A DNA stretch of 9,361 nucleotides from Candidatus Heimdallarchaeota archaeon (GTDB lineage Archaea; Asgardarchaeota; Heimdallarchaeia; Hodarchaeales; LC-3), in assembly GCA_027364495.1 (NCBI GenBank), contig DAHXPE010000166.1, forward strand, positions 1 through 9,361, given 5' to 3'. A model generated the notes under the pieces. It was given only the letters and a program-made list of their open reading frames with translations, searched no databases and had not been told where the DNA came from. Positions 1-6,563 of this stretch are shown here, in pieces (the first letter of the stretch is position 1; every line of letters starts with the position of its first letter). The translations under genes and the position numbers were made by a program.

Positions 1-265
1 TTTAGAAAGTGTCAGTTTTAGTATTTGTAATTTATCAGAATTGGTTCGAACATTACTAACCCATTCAAGCATCAAATATCTTAATATAAGCAATCTTCAG
101 ATCGTTCGAATTCCATCACTTAATGAAATGGTAAATTTAAATGTTTTTTCACTTCATTGGGTCACTCCTGTCACTAGGCTTATTAAAATAGAAGGAGAAA
201 TTAAATATTCAAATCATATTGAATATGAATACTTAAAAATTCCTCTTGAGAATATTCCACTATAA
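1..265 (+). CDS. 3' end of an LRR-like hypothetical protein (partial)
   Basis: An open frame enters from the left edge and ends at TAA 263-265, giving about 87 residues without a visible start. A TTG lies at 41, but the frame is open upstream of it, so it is probably not the real start. Part of the protein (around SIKYLNISNLQIVRIPSL and NLNVFSLH) shows the spaced L/I-N-L pattern of leucine-rich repeats, which usually mediate protein binding. This is one or two loose repeats only, so the family call is weak. The frame stays open beyond the TAA into the next ORF, so it may be the front part of one broken gene. It could also be an intact, unrelated C-terminus. Confidence 0.4.
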   Translation, partial: LESVSFSICNLSELVRTLLTHSSIKYLNISNLQIVRIPSLNEMVNLNVFSLHWVTPVTRLIKIEGEIKYSNHIEYEYLKIPLENIPL

Positions 266-292
266 TTCAACGAAAATCTAAATATATTTTTA

Positions 293-760
293 ATGGATGT
301 ATATTCTAATTCAATTGAAGAAGAAAATTACCTGGAATATGATTATTTAAAAGATACTAAGGCATCCCTTTATTCTTCAAAGGAAATTGCTTTTTTAAGA
401 AATCACTTTTGCAATAAATTACTTCTTTTTGGAAATCGTTTTAATCCCGATATGGCACAAGCACAAGCAGTTTTTTTTAGATACCTAAAAAACTTTACTT
501 TCTTGGGCAGAAGAGAATTTATCTGCAATGTAACTGAACGTCTATTTAATATATTAACGAATTATCCTGAAGATAAGGATGTATGTAATCATTTAATTTA
601 TAAAAATAATTTATTCATTTTAAATGATTTATTTACAAGCTACTTGAAAAATAAACCAAAGAATTTTGATAATTTAAAAAATCTTACGTTTATTATTGAT
701 TATGAGGCAGCCTATTATAAACAAAGGCCCATTTCCATTCCTAGAGATATTATTTCATGA
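293..760 (+). CDS. hypothetical protein, possibly a fragment of a decayed gene
   Basis: A 155-residue ORF runs from ATG 293 to TGA 758-760. I do not recognise the family. It is rich in aromatic and acidic residues, with amphipathic stretches around residues 30-60 and 65-115 that suggest a mostly helical soluble protein; no signal peptide or membrane segment is visible. Initiation is poorly supported: there is no Shine-Dalgarno motif, and the TAAATATA at 279-286 is too close to the ATG to be its TATA box. It shares its frame with the ORFs before and after it, and the frame between TAA 263 and ATG 293 is open. It is either a lineage-specific gene or the middle of a pseudogene. The length makes a chance ORF unlikely in such AT-rich DNA. 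Confidence 0.45.
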   Translation: MDVYSNSIEEENYLEYDYLKDTKASLYSSKEIAFLRNHFCNKLLLFGNRFNPDMAQAQAVFFRYLKNFTFLGRREFICNVTERLFNILTNYPEDKDVCNHLIYKNNLFILNDLFTSYLKNKPKNFDNLKNLTFIIDYEAAYYKQRPISIPRDIIS

Positions 761-1096
761 ACGAAACTGATAACAATATACTATCCTTATGATTATCCTT
801 TTGGAGAAGATTACTATCCCTATGATCAGGTTCCAATCTCAAATAAGCTAAAGAAATTTTTTTCTGAAAAAACTAAAAAATGGGCTAAATTTCATCAAAA
901 TAATAGATATTATGCGATGACTGATGCTACCGATGGTGAAGATTTAAAGGAAATTTTCTTTTTACCTGTTACCAAAGAACAAAAGGATTTTGATTTTGTA
1001 AATAGAATGAATGAGATATCATATTATGAAAAAAATCAATTTAAAAAGTATAAATATTTCAAGCTGCTAAGATTCTGTCCTACTTATTCATTATGA
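757..1096 (+). pseudogene. frameshifted or stop-interrupted coding remnant, Tyr/Pro/Asp-rich
   Basis: The frame of the preceding ORF continues past TGA 758-760 without a stop to TGA 1094-1096, about 111 codons. It includes a YYPYDYPFGEDYYPYDQVP stretch and a Lys/Phe/Tyr-rich remainder. The only in-frame ATGs are deep inside (917, and one further on). A different start is suggestive: ATG 757 overlaps the previous stop as ATGA, a common translational-coupling arrangement, but that frame hits TGA 790-792 after 11 codons (MNETDNNILSL). Skipping one base near 781 joins it to the long frame as MNETDNNI-YPYDYP. The segment is therefore either a coupled gene with a one-base frameshift or the tail of a single gene with in-frame stops. 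Product unknown. Confidence 0.45.
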
Positions 1097-1282
1097 TTGT
1101 TAAATATAAAAATATTTGCAATAAATGAATGGTTGGTTCCTAAATTGTTATTAAAAGAGAAAAAGTGGTATTTATATTATAGTTTTAATTGGAAATCCAA
1201 CGTAAATGTATTAATAATAAATTTTAAGTTAGAATCAATTTTTTCTTTATTATTCGTTGAAAAAATACTATTTCAGGTATAA
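1097..1282 (+). other. weak 61-codon open stretch, probably non-functional
   Basis: Directly after TGA 1094-1096 the same frame stays open to TAA 1280-1282. The would-be product is a low-complexity mix of Leu, Ile, Lys, Phe and Trp with no motif, and no start signal precedes the TTG at 1097. It may be the last part of the decayed region or simply AT-rich spacer. From 1283 to the GTPase start I see only T-tracts and promoter-like sequence. Confidence 0.25.
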
Positions 1283-1290
1283 ATGGAAAA

Positions 1291-1324
1291 TTTTTTTGAA
1301 CTGATATAAGCACATATTTTTTTT
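1291..1324 (+). terminator. oligo-T transcription end signals
   Basis: Two T-tracts, T7 at 1291-1297 and T8 at 1317-1324, follow the last stop (1280-1282) of the left-hand open frames. Archaeal RNA polymerase terminates at runs of T without needing a hairpin, so this would end transcription from the left region before the GTPase promoter. T-runs are frequent in AT-rich spacers, hence moderate confidence. Confidence 0.4.
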
Positions 1325-1406
1325 GCTCCTTCTATTGTGGTTTATTGGAGAAGCATTATTTTTATGAAATAATATTTAACATATAATTTTAAATTAAAAA
1401 ATTATA

Positions 1407-1450
1407 GTATTATAAAATACCAAGGTAAATTTCCCCGATTTTTTAGAGGA
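1407..1450 (+). promoter_or_regulatory. promoter and ribosome binding site of the small GTPase gene
   Basis: TTATAAAATA at 1410-1419 is a TATA-box candidate. An archaeal start site about 25 bases downstream would fall near 1440, leaving a leader of about 19 bases that contains AGAGGA at 1445-1450. That motif ends eight bases before ATG 1459, a good Shine-Dalgarno spacing, and supports this start. The TATA candidate lies in a small dyad, GTATT-ATAA-AATAC (1407-1420). Confidence 0.5.
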
Positions 1451-1458
1451 AAACACAA

Positions 1459-1998
1459 ATGGAAAAATTATCGTCAAAAGTTATCGTTTTAGGAGACGGA
1501 GCAGTTGGGAAAACTTCCATAGTCCATCGGTACGTAACCGAAAAGTTTCAAAAACGTTATACAGCTACTATTGGAGTAGATATTCTCAACAAATCCCTTA
1601 AAATTGTCCAAGGTGTGACTGAATATGAAGTAAATCTCAATTTATGGGATATTGGTGGTCAGGACAGTTTCAAACTCGTTCGAGGAAAATTTTATAAACA
1701 AGCAATTGCAGCACTTTTAATTTTCGATGTCACTAACAGAAAATCATTCGATAATTTAGAAAATTGGATTAAAGAAGCAATTGAAAATGTTGAACAACAG
1801 ATTCCTTTTGTTCTAGTCGGTAACAAAATTGATTTGTCTGACAGTCGTGCTATCTCATCAGGAGAAATCCAGAAAAAAGCAAAAGAGCTCGGAATTTCAC
1901 TTGTTATTGAGGCAAGTGCTGTAACAGGTGAAGGAATTGATCAAGCTTTCAATTATCTGGCTCATACTATTATTGATTACTTCAATAAAACAAAATAA
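1459..1998 (+). CDS. Ras/Rab-like small GTPase
   Basis: This 179-residue protein is a single Ras-superfamily G domain, a GTP/GDP switch that works by changing partner binding. All five motifs are present: P-loop GDGAVGKTS (12-20), switch I TIGVD with Thr37, switch II WDIGGQD with Asp64 and Gln68, base-specifying NKID (122-125), and EASA (151-154). Switch I is Rab-like, whereas DIGGQD resembles Arf-type DVGGQ. Gln68 matches the catalytic Gln61 of Ras, so hydrolysis is probably intact. The C-terminus (DYFNKTK) has no cysteine for prenylation and the N-terminus has no Gly2 for myristoylation, so it is probably soluble or recruited by a partner. Such GTPases are greatly expanded in Asgard archaea. 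It ends 19 bp from the convergent coiled-coil gene. The family is certain; the cellular role is unknown. Confidence 0.95.
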   Translation: MEKLSSKVIVLGDGAVGKTSIVHRYVTEKFQKRYTATIGVDILNKSLKIVQGVTEYEVNLNLWDIGGQDSFKLVRGKFYKQAIAALLIFDVTNRKSFDNLENWIKEAIENVEQQIPFVLVGNKIDLSDSRAISSGEIQKKAKELGISLVIEASAVTGEGIDQAFNYLAHTIIDYFNKTK

Positions 1999-2017
1999 TA
2001 TCCGTTCCTGGTAAACA

Positions 2018-3466
2018 TTATTCAGGACGCCAAATAATTTGATCTAATTCTTCATCAAGGTGGATTATTTTTGAGTCATGAAGGTCTCTTAGCACTCTTA
2101 TTGCTATGTGCGGTTCTGTTTTTGATTCATTCATAACCATTTTTTTAGTTAGAGCTTTTCCTTTGTGTTTAAGTAGCGTATCAATAATCTGGGCATAACC
2201 TTTGGCATTGAAGAGCTTACCCAGTAATAATCCATAGACCTCGATATGTCTATTGAAAGTTTCTGCATCAGCAGTTATAGTACTATCAAAAATGTTTATG
2301 TTTTTCTCAATCTTCCAAACTGCTTTACTGAGTTTGTCGTTAAGAAGCTGTAACTCAATCATTTCTTTATCTGGTCTTTTTTCCTCAAGTTTTTTAATAC
2401 CATTAGTTAATTCTCTATTTTGACTTTCAACTATGTTTAATTGCTTTTGTGTTTCAATTAATTCGTTTTCTAAAGTTTGAACTTCTTCTTGTAAACTTTT
2501 TAGCACACTATTGTTTTCATCTTCTTCAATTAGGTCTGGTTCTAGCTGATCAGATTGAATTTCTTCGGAGGATGAGACATTTCGTTTTAAATGACGTATT
2601 TCAGTATTCTTTTCACCAAGTATTCGCTTTAAATCTGTTAATTCTTGTTTATAGTTATTGATAAGCTTTTCCTTCTCTTCCTGTTCTTTTTCTAACGTTA
2701 AAAATTTATTTTTGAGGGTTTCTAGTTCTTCTTTTGTTAAATCGAATTCTTCATCCAAGGTATAATGATATTCGTCATTTACTGTTTTTTTTGTAAAATA
2801 AGATTCTTCTGATTTCTCTTCTTCTTCCTGCTCTTGAAAGATTTTTTTATAAGATAATATTTCTTGGTTACGAAATTGAAGCTCTTTTCTTAAGCTTTCA
2901 TTCTTTTCTTGATAATAATGCAATTCTTTCTGTAAATCTTGATTTTCATTTTGTAATCGCTGTCTTTCTTCTTTATTTTGTTTATTTTCATTCGTAATGA
3001 TGTTTTCAATTGACGCTGAACTTTGATTTTGCATGTCAGGAGCTATTAAAGGTCTTTGTTCAGGCTCATTTATATTGGAAGTTTTAAAATTGTTTAATTT
3101 AGATAATTCTGAACTAAGATAATCTTTGATATTATTCAATAAATTCTCTGTTGATTGCATTGCCTTATAAGAGACATCTTTTTCTGTTATATCTTTTTCA
3201 AGAGAAATTATTTTTTGTTGAAGAACATCAGTTAATGATCGTTCTGCTTTATATAAGCGCATTAATTTATCAGAATCTAATGTTTGATCGACAACAGTTG
3301 ATTGTGAAGATGAATGCAATTCAGTTTCAAAATCGTGTAATTCTTTTTCAAGTTCAATCAATTTAATATTGGATAAACCAAGAGATTCATTAATTGTTTC
3401 TTTAAGTTTATCTATTTTTAGTTTAATTACTTCTTCCATCTCCTTATTTGTATCTTTCAAGGACAT
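2018..3466 (-). CDS. long coiled-coil protein with C-terminal winged-helix-like domain
   Basis: This is a 482-residue protein that I cannot place in a named family. Residues 1-125 and about 155-380 are highly charged, Glu/Lys/Gln/Leu-rich and heptad-like, so they should form coiled coils. They are broken by a Ser/Pro/Asn/Gln-rich linker (about 128-155) and an acidic patch (211-245). The last 100 residues change character. From about 415, three helices (near 422-436, 437-449 and 451-465) followed by IIHLDEELDQIIWR look like a winged helix, a fold used for DNA or protein contacts. No ATPase motif, membrane segment or signal peptide is visible, so it is not a complete SMC protein. A structural, tethering or chromatin role is possible but is only inference. 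The ATG at 3464-3466 has a weak GAAGTGA upstream and may be leaderless. The gene converges on the GTPase gene and diverges from tbp. Confidence 0.85.
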   Translation of the reverse strand: MSLKDTNKEMEEVIKLKIDKLKETINESLGLSNIKLIELEKELHDFETELHSSSQSTVVDQTLDSDKLMRLYKAERSLTDVLQQKIISLEKDITEKDVSYKAMQSTENLLNNIKDYLSSELSKLNNFKTSNINEPEQRPLIAPDMQNQSSASIENIITNENKQNKEERQRLQNENQDLQKELHYYQEKNESLRKELQFRNQEILSYKKIFQEQEEEEKSEESYFTKKTVNDEYHYTLDEEFDLTKEELETLKNKFLTLEKEQEEKEKLINNYKQELTDLKRILGEKNTEIRHLKRNVSSSEEIQSDQLEPDLIEEDENNSVLKSLQEEVQTLENELIETQKQLNIVESQNRELTNGIKKLEEKRPDKEMIELQLLNDKLSKAVWKIEKNINIFDSTITADAETFNRHIEVYGLLLGKLFNAKGYAQIIDTLLKHKGKALTKKMVMNESKTEPHIAIRVLRDLHDSKIIHLDEELDQIIWRPE

Positions 3467-3484
3467 TTCGATTCACTTCTTGCT

Positions 3485-3497
3485 ATTTTATTTATGC
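3485..3497 (-). promoter_or_regulatory. TATA-box candidate for the coiled-coil gene
   Basis: On the minus strand, GCATAAATAAAAT lies 19-31 bases upstream of the ATG at 3466. At the usual archaeal distance of about 25 bases, transcription would begin almost at the start codon, so the mRNA could be leaderless or nearly so. This fits the lack of a strong Shine-Dalgarno motif. Confidence 0.4.
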
Positions 3498-3599
3498 AAA
3501 CTTTATTCAAAGTAATTTTGATTTAATTCTTTTTGGTTTATTTGTGAAATATGGATATTAATGTTATTATTTTTTTATGCTCAACTGCTATTTAATTAA

Positions 3600-3629
3600 A
3601 ATATAAATCTTATTGTATAGATTTATATT
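3600..3629. repeat. perfect 11-bp inverted repeat with 8-base loop
   Basis: AATATAAATCT (3600-3610) and AGATTTATATT (3619-3629) are exact reverse complements separated by TATTGTAT. It lies roughly 130 bases upstream of the coiled-coil start and 320 bases upstream of tbp. It could be a dimeric regulator site or an RNA hairpin; with one G-C pair per arm, the RNA stem would be weak. Confidence 0.5.
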
Positions 3630-3908
3630 CTTAAAAAATTCTTGAATTAGCTCAAAACATTTCCAAAAAATTCTGTTTATAGAATTTAATTAGAAAGATT
3701 GATTAGTGAAAAAATAATTCTTAATTAAGTCTCAAAGACTAAAATTCAATAAATTAAATTCCTTTTTGCAATTTGATATAAAAGGACTTTAAATATTCTT
3801 TATAAGCTCTTCAAAAAAATATAAACTTAGTAAAAATAATTTAGTTATAATAAACAACTCAATACCTCCCTAAGTATATTTAACGAGTTAATGTAAAATT
3901 TGGTTTAT

Positions 3909-3943
3909 TTTATTAAATAGAAAACTAAAAATTGTATAAGGTG
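3909..3943 (+). promoter_or_regulatory. promoter and ribosome binding site of tbp
   Basis: TTTATTAAATAG at about 3909-3920 is the best-placed TATA-box candidate. It would put the transcript start near 3938, giving a very short leader. AAGGTG at 3938-3943 resembles the archaeal Shine-Dalgarno sequence and sits eight bases before TTG 3952, which decides that non-ATG start. An alternative TATA, TATATTTAA near 3875-3883, would give a longer leader with the same ribosome site. Confidence 0.45.
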
Positions 3944-3951
3944 CAGACTGA

Positions 3952-4602
3952 TTGAATCAAGAAGAAGAAGTTGTAATTGAAGATAATGAGGAGGATATTC
4001 CAGAAGGAGAGACATATGATGATGAGGGAATTGTTGTCAATATCCAAAATGTTGTGGCAAGTGTTGACCTATACTTTAAAATACCTCTTGAAAAAGTAGC
4101 ATCAATTTTAATGACTAGTTCAGAAGTCAGTTATATTCCTGAACAGTTCCCAGGACTTGTTGTTAAAATCAAAGAACCCAAGACTTCAGCTTTAGTTTTT
4201 AGCTCTGGAAAAATGGTTATAACTGGTGCTAAATCTGCCACTGGAATTAAAGAAGCTGTAACCGTATTAAGATCTCAATTGCGTCAATCATCAACAACTA
4301 AAGGACCTAAAAACAAAGCAGCTAAAATAACTGTTCAAAATATAGTTGCTAGTGGTAATATTGGCTATAAGATAGATTTAGAATTAGCAGCATTACTTTT
4401 AGAAAATAGTATGTATGAACCTGAACAGTTTCCAGGTCTTATTTATCGACTTAAAAAACCTAAAACGGTTTTATTGCTTTTCCAAACTGGAAATGTGGTT
4501 TGTACTGGTGCTAAAAAAGAATCTTATGTATTTCAAGCAGTTAAACATGTTAAAGATGATTTAATGGGTATAGAAGCACTCATTGAAGATGAAACTACTT
4601 AA
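3952..4602 (+). CDS. tbp: TATA-box-binding protein (TBP)
   Basis: TBP binds and bends the TATA box and, with TFB, recruits archaeal RNA polymerase. The 216-residue protein has the expected pseudo-symmetric saddle of two repeats, about residues 27-110 and 124-205. Each carries the signature EQFPGL...PKT...F..G...TGAK. The four phenylalanines matching those that insert into the DNA minor groove in characterised TBPs are present: Phe66 and Phe83 in repeat 1, Phe160 and Phe177 in repeat 2. The protein is longer than a typical archaeal TBP (about 180-190 residues) because of an acidic N-terminal extension with 13 Asp/Glu in the first 26 residues and no basic residue. TTG is chosen as start because AAGGTG lies eight bases upstream and no other in-frame start precedes the core. 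It stands alone between two minus-strand genes. Confidence 0.97.
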   Translation: MNQEEEVVIEDNEEDIPEGETYDDEGIVVNIQNVVASVDLYFKIPLEKVASILMTSSEVSYIPEQFPGLVVKIKEPKTSALVFSSGKMVITGAKSATGIKEAVTVLRSQLRQSSTTKGPKNKAAKITVQNIVASGNIGYKIDLELAALLLENSMYEPEQFPGLIYRLKKPKTVLLLFQTGNVVCTGAKKESYVFQAVKHVKDDLMGIEALIEDETT

Positions 4603-4631
4603 ATATTCGTAAATATCTTTAATACAGCCTA

Positions 4632-4660
4632 TTTTTTGTCTAATTTTTCTTTTTCTTATT
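4632..4660 (+). terminator. oligo-T terminator downstream of tbp
   Basis: About 30 bases after the tbp stop the plus strand has T6 at 4632-4637, then a pyrimidine-rich run with T5 and T5 up to 4660. This is a typical archaeal sequence-dependent termination region. No strong hairpin accompanies it. Confidence 0.5.
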
Positions 4661-4742
4661 ATTTTAAACAATTCAAAGATTTTAATTAAATTATAGGTAA
4701 ATACGGGGTTATTTTTTGGGGTCCATGAGTATACGCTTAGCT

Positions 4743-4748
4743 AAAAAA
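4743..4748 (-). terminator. T6 end signal downstream of the MFS gene
   Basis: On the minus strand a run of six T lies about 25 bases past the TAA of the transporter gene. It is a plausible archaeal oligo-T terminator for the convergent MFS transcript. A short TTAGCTAA palindrome overlaps its distal side. Confidence 0.35.
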
Positions 4749-4773
4749 TTAATAAGTCAGTAATTGAATTGTT

Positions 4774-6297
4774 TTATTTACTTCTTTTGAATCGTAAACT
4801 ACTTGATACCTTCAAAGCTGCAAAACGTGTCTTATCAGATACATAGCCTTTGAATAAGAGATATCTACGATAATACATCTGATATTCACCTTCGAGCTGT
4901 TCTTCATAGTGCATGAAAGCTAAAATGATTACTGCGACAAAGTATATAATTGTTGTTAAAAGAAAAACTGTTGCAAAACCATTCTCCGGATTTTTTGTAT
5001 TCACAGCTGAGACTCCGACAGCTAATAATCCTACTACTGGGGATAAGAGATTTGCTGCTATTATAAATAATCCCATGAACTGTCCTTCTTTACCTCTAGG
5101 AACCAGATCGGCAGGTAAACTCACATTGACTGCAGTAATGAAAATTGTCCCTAAAGCAAGAACCACTGAAATCGCATAAATTGGATGATCCGACCACATA
5201 AAATTTTGAGCAACCATGAATGTAAAAAATCCCATCATAACTGAGCCTATCATACCAGATCTGACTTTTCCTAATTTTGCTATTACAATACCAACTGGAA
5301 GTGCTAAAATTGCGCCAGATAAACCAATTAATACCAGAAGATTCTTTGGATCAATAGTTAAATTCGGAGTTTTGTCAAGTAGTAACTGATTTAAAAATGG
5401 TGCAAACTCTGTATCTATAATAAACCCTCCTCCTCCCCATAGTATTCCAATTATGAACATAAATAAAAAGTCTCTATTTGCACTATTTCCATATCCCATT
5501 TCAAATAGGTAACGAGGAGTAGCTAATATGTCTTTCATTGTACCATCTGCAGGAAATGGAGGATTATATTTTGGTGTCAGAATGAATGTCAAAAGACCTA
5601 AAACTATAATAATAATCCCAGTTAATAATCCAACAGTTACCCAACCGCGATAGGTATTAACTTCTGAGATACTGCTTAATCCATATCCTATTAATGTTCC
5701 ACCTAAACCAACTCCAGCGAATCCTAGACCTACCCAACCTCTTTCTTCTTTCACAAAAAGCTCACTAATCAAGGCATAATCTGATGCTAATGCAAATCCT
5801 AATCCAATATTTATGAAAATATATACAAAATTCCCTGCTAAAAAAACGTATAGTACGTTATCACTCACGACAAGTATAGGTAAAACAATATATCCCAAAC
5901 CAGCTATAATTGATCCTAAAAAGATCATTGGAACTCTATTTCCAAATCTCGATCTTATATCATCACTTATTGCTCCTCCTACAACAAGTGCAATCATGAA
6001 TGCTATCGTTGAAGTTACTATCATTATTAAATAGATAGTATTTGCCAATCCAGAATTGGATGGATTAGCGATACAGGAAAAAATGTCTGGTGAACATAAA
6101 AATTTTACTAATAAGAAAGTTTTGTAAAATATTGTTAAATTAAACGCTGCAAAAAATAGTGAAATTGCAACAATTGTATAAATTAATTTGATTGGACCTT
6201 TAGGTTTTTTTTGTAAAATTTCATCTTCTAGTCCAGTTAACGTATCTTTTGATGCGTTAACATTTTTATTTGTATTTGTTGAATCTTCTAACGACAT
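4774..6297 (-). CDS. MFS transporter, 12 TM, GPH/SLC45-like motif A
   Basis: This major facilitator superfamily permease in the cell membrane has 507 residues from ATG 6295-6297. About 12 hydrophobic helices can be placed (near 36-59, 85-108, 124-144, 150-171, 190-210, 219-240, 276-296, 319-340, 347-366, 371-391, 407-429, 442-462), with a longer polar loop between the two six-helix halves. The loop after TM2 has a motif A variant, GGAISDDIRSRFGNR (107-121). It resembles the SDxxxSRFGRR form of the glycoside-pentoside-hexuronide and SLC45 sugar carriers, so a sugar or other small organic solute is a guess. The first outer loop has two cysteines (68, 75) that could pair. The tails are hydrophilic, the C-terminal one basic. 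A TTG at 6316-6318 would add seven residues; neither start has a clear ribosome site, and I prefer the ATG. The substrate cannot be read from the sequence. Confidence 0.9.
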   Translation of the reverse strand: MSLEDSTNTNKNVNASKDTLTGLEDEILQKKPKGPIKLIYTIVAISLFFAAFNLTIFYKTFLLVKFLCSPDIFSCIANPSNSGLANTIYLIMIVTSTIAFMIALVVGGAISDDIRSRFGNRVPMIFLGSIIAGLGYIVLPILVVSDNVLYVFLAGNFVYIFINIGLGFALASDYALISELFVKEERGWVGLGFAGVGLGGTLIGYGLSSISEVNTYRGWVTVGLLTGIIIIVLGLLTFILTPKYNPPFPADGTMKDILATPRYLFEMGYGNSANRDFLFMFIIGILWGGGGFIIDTEFAPFLNQLLLDKTPNLTIDPKNLLVLIGLSGAILALPVGIVIAKLGKVRSGMIGSVMMGFFTFMVAQNFMWSDHPIYAISVVLALGTIFITAVNVSLPADLVPRGKEGQFMGLFIIAANLLSPVVGLLAVGVSAVNTKNPENGFATVFLLTTIIYFVAVIILAFMHYEEQLEGEYQMYYRRYLLFKGYVSDKTRFAALKVSSSLRFKRSK

Positions 6298-6501
6298 TTT
6301 TTTCCCATAATGATCCAATATTTATTCAGAAATATAATTACTTCCACGTTTGTCTATATTAATTAAGAGCTAATAATTTTACTAAAATTTTCTTTTTCAA
6401 TTGTTAAGACTGTATTTGTACAAATATTTCTAACATCAAAATTTTTCTCTTTTACTCATAATGCAAACTATTTTTAAATTATAAATTCACTAATAATTTT
6501 A

Positions 6502-6550
6502 TTAAATATAATTTTCCATTTGTTTGTGTTATAATTACAAAGATATAGGT
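6502..6550 (+). promoter_or_regulatory. promoter region of pyrG
   Basis: TTAAATATAA at 6502-6511 fits an archaeal TATA box and would start transcription near 6532, giving a leader of about 30 bases. AGGT at 6547-6550 is the only Shine-Dalgarno-like motif: four bases before GTG 6555 and thirteen before ATG 6564, so it does not settle the start. The rest of the 6298-6563 divergent spacer is AT-rich. A minus-strand TATA candidate for the MFS gene (TTAATTAATATAG, about 6354-6366) is weaker. Confidence 0.4.
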
Positions 6551-6563
6551 CTTTGTGTTTCAT

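Larger units (their letters stand above)
3467..3951. other. 485-bp divergent intergenic region between the coiled-coil gene and tbp
   Basis: No ORF worth calling is present on either strand. The region is extremely AT-rich and carries a promoter at each end. In its middle are several short inverted repeats: an 11-bp stem at 3600-3629, AAATTCT/AGAATTT at 3668-3687, the palindrome CTTAATTAAG at 3720-3729, and AGTCT-CAA-AGACT at 3728-3740. It could hold regulator sites or a small RNA, but short AT dyads also arise by chance here. No tRNA-like or conserved RNA element was recognised. Confidence 0.5.

Noticed and set aside
758..1096. TGA 758 and TGA 1094 as selenocysteine or recoded sense codons
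   Set aside because: Asgard archaea are known to use selenocysteine, but there is no CxxU-like or redox context around either TGA, no recognisable SECIS hairpin, and a TAA also interrupts the same frame. The intact genes use TGG for Trp and end in TAA, so a standard code with gene decay is simpler.
2018..3466. Coiled-coil protein as an SMC or Rad50 protein
   Set aside because: There is no Walker A or B, no signature motif and no hinge; the ends are not ATPase lobes.
4913..5179. 88-codon plus-strand ORF inside the MFS gene
   Set aside because: It is antisense to a clearly coding transmembrane protein, and its product is an unstructured Lys/Thr/Ala string mirroring the other strand. The other internal antisense ORFs (2449-2661, 3151-3366, 5813-6034, 7370-7582) are rejected for the same reason.
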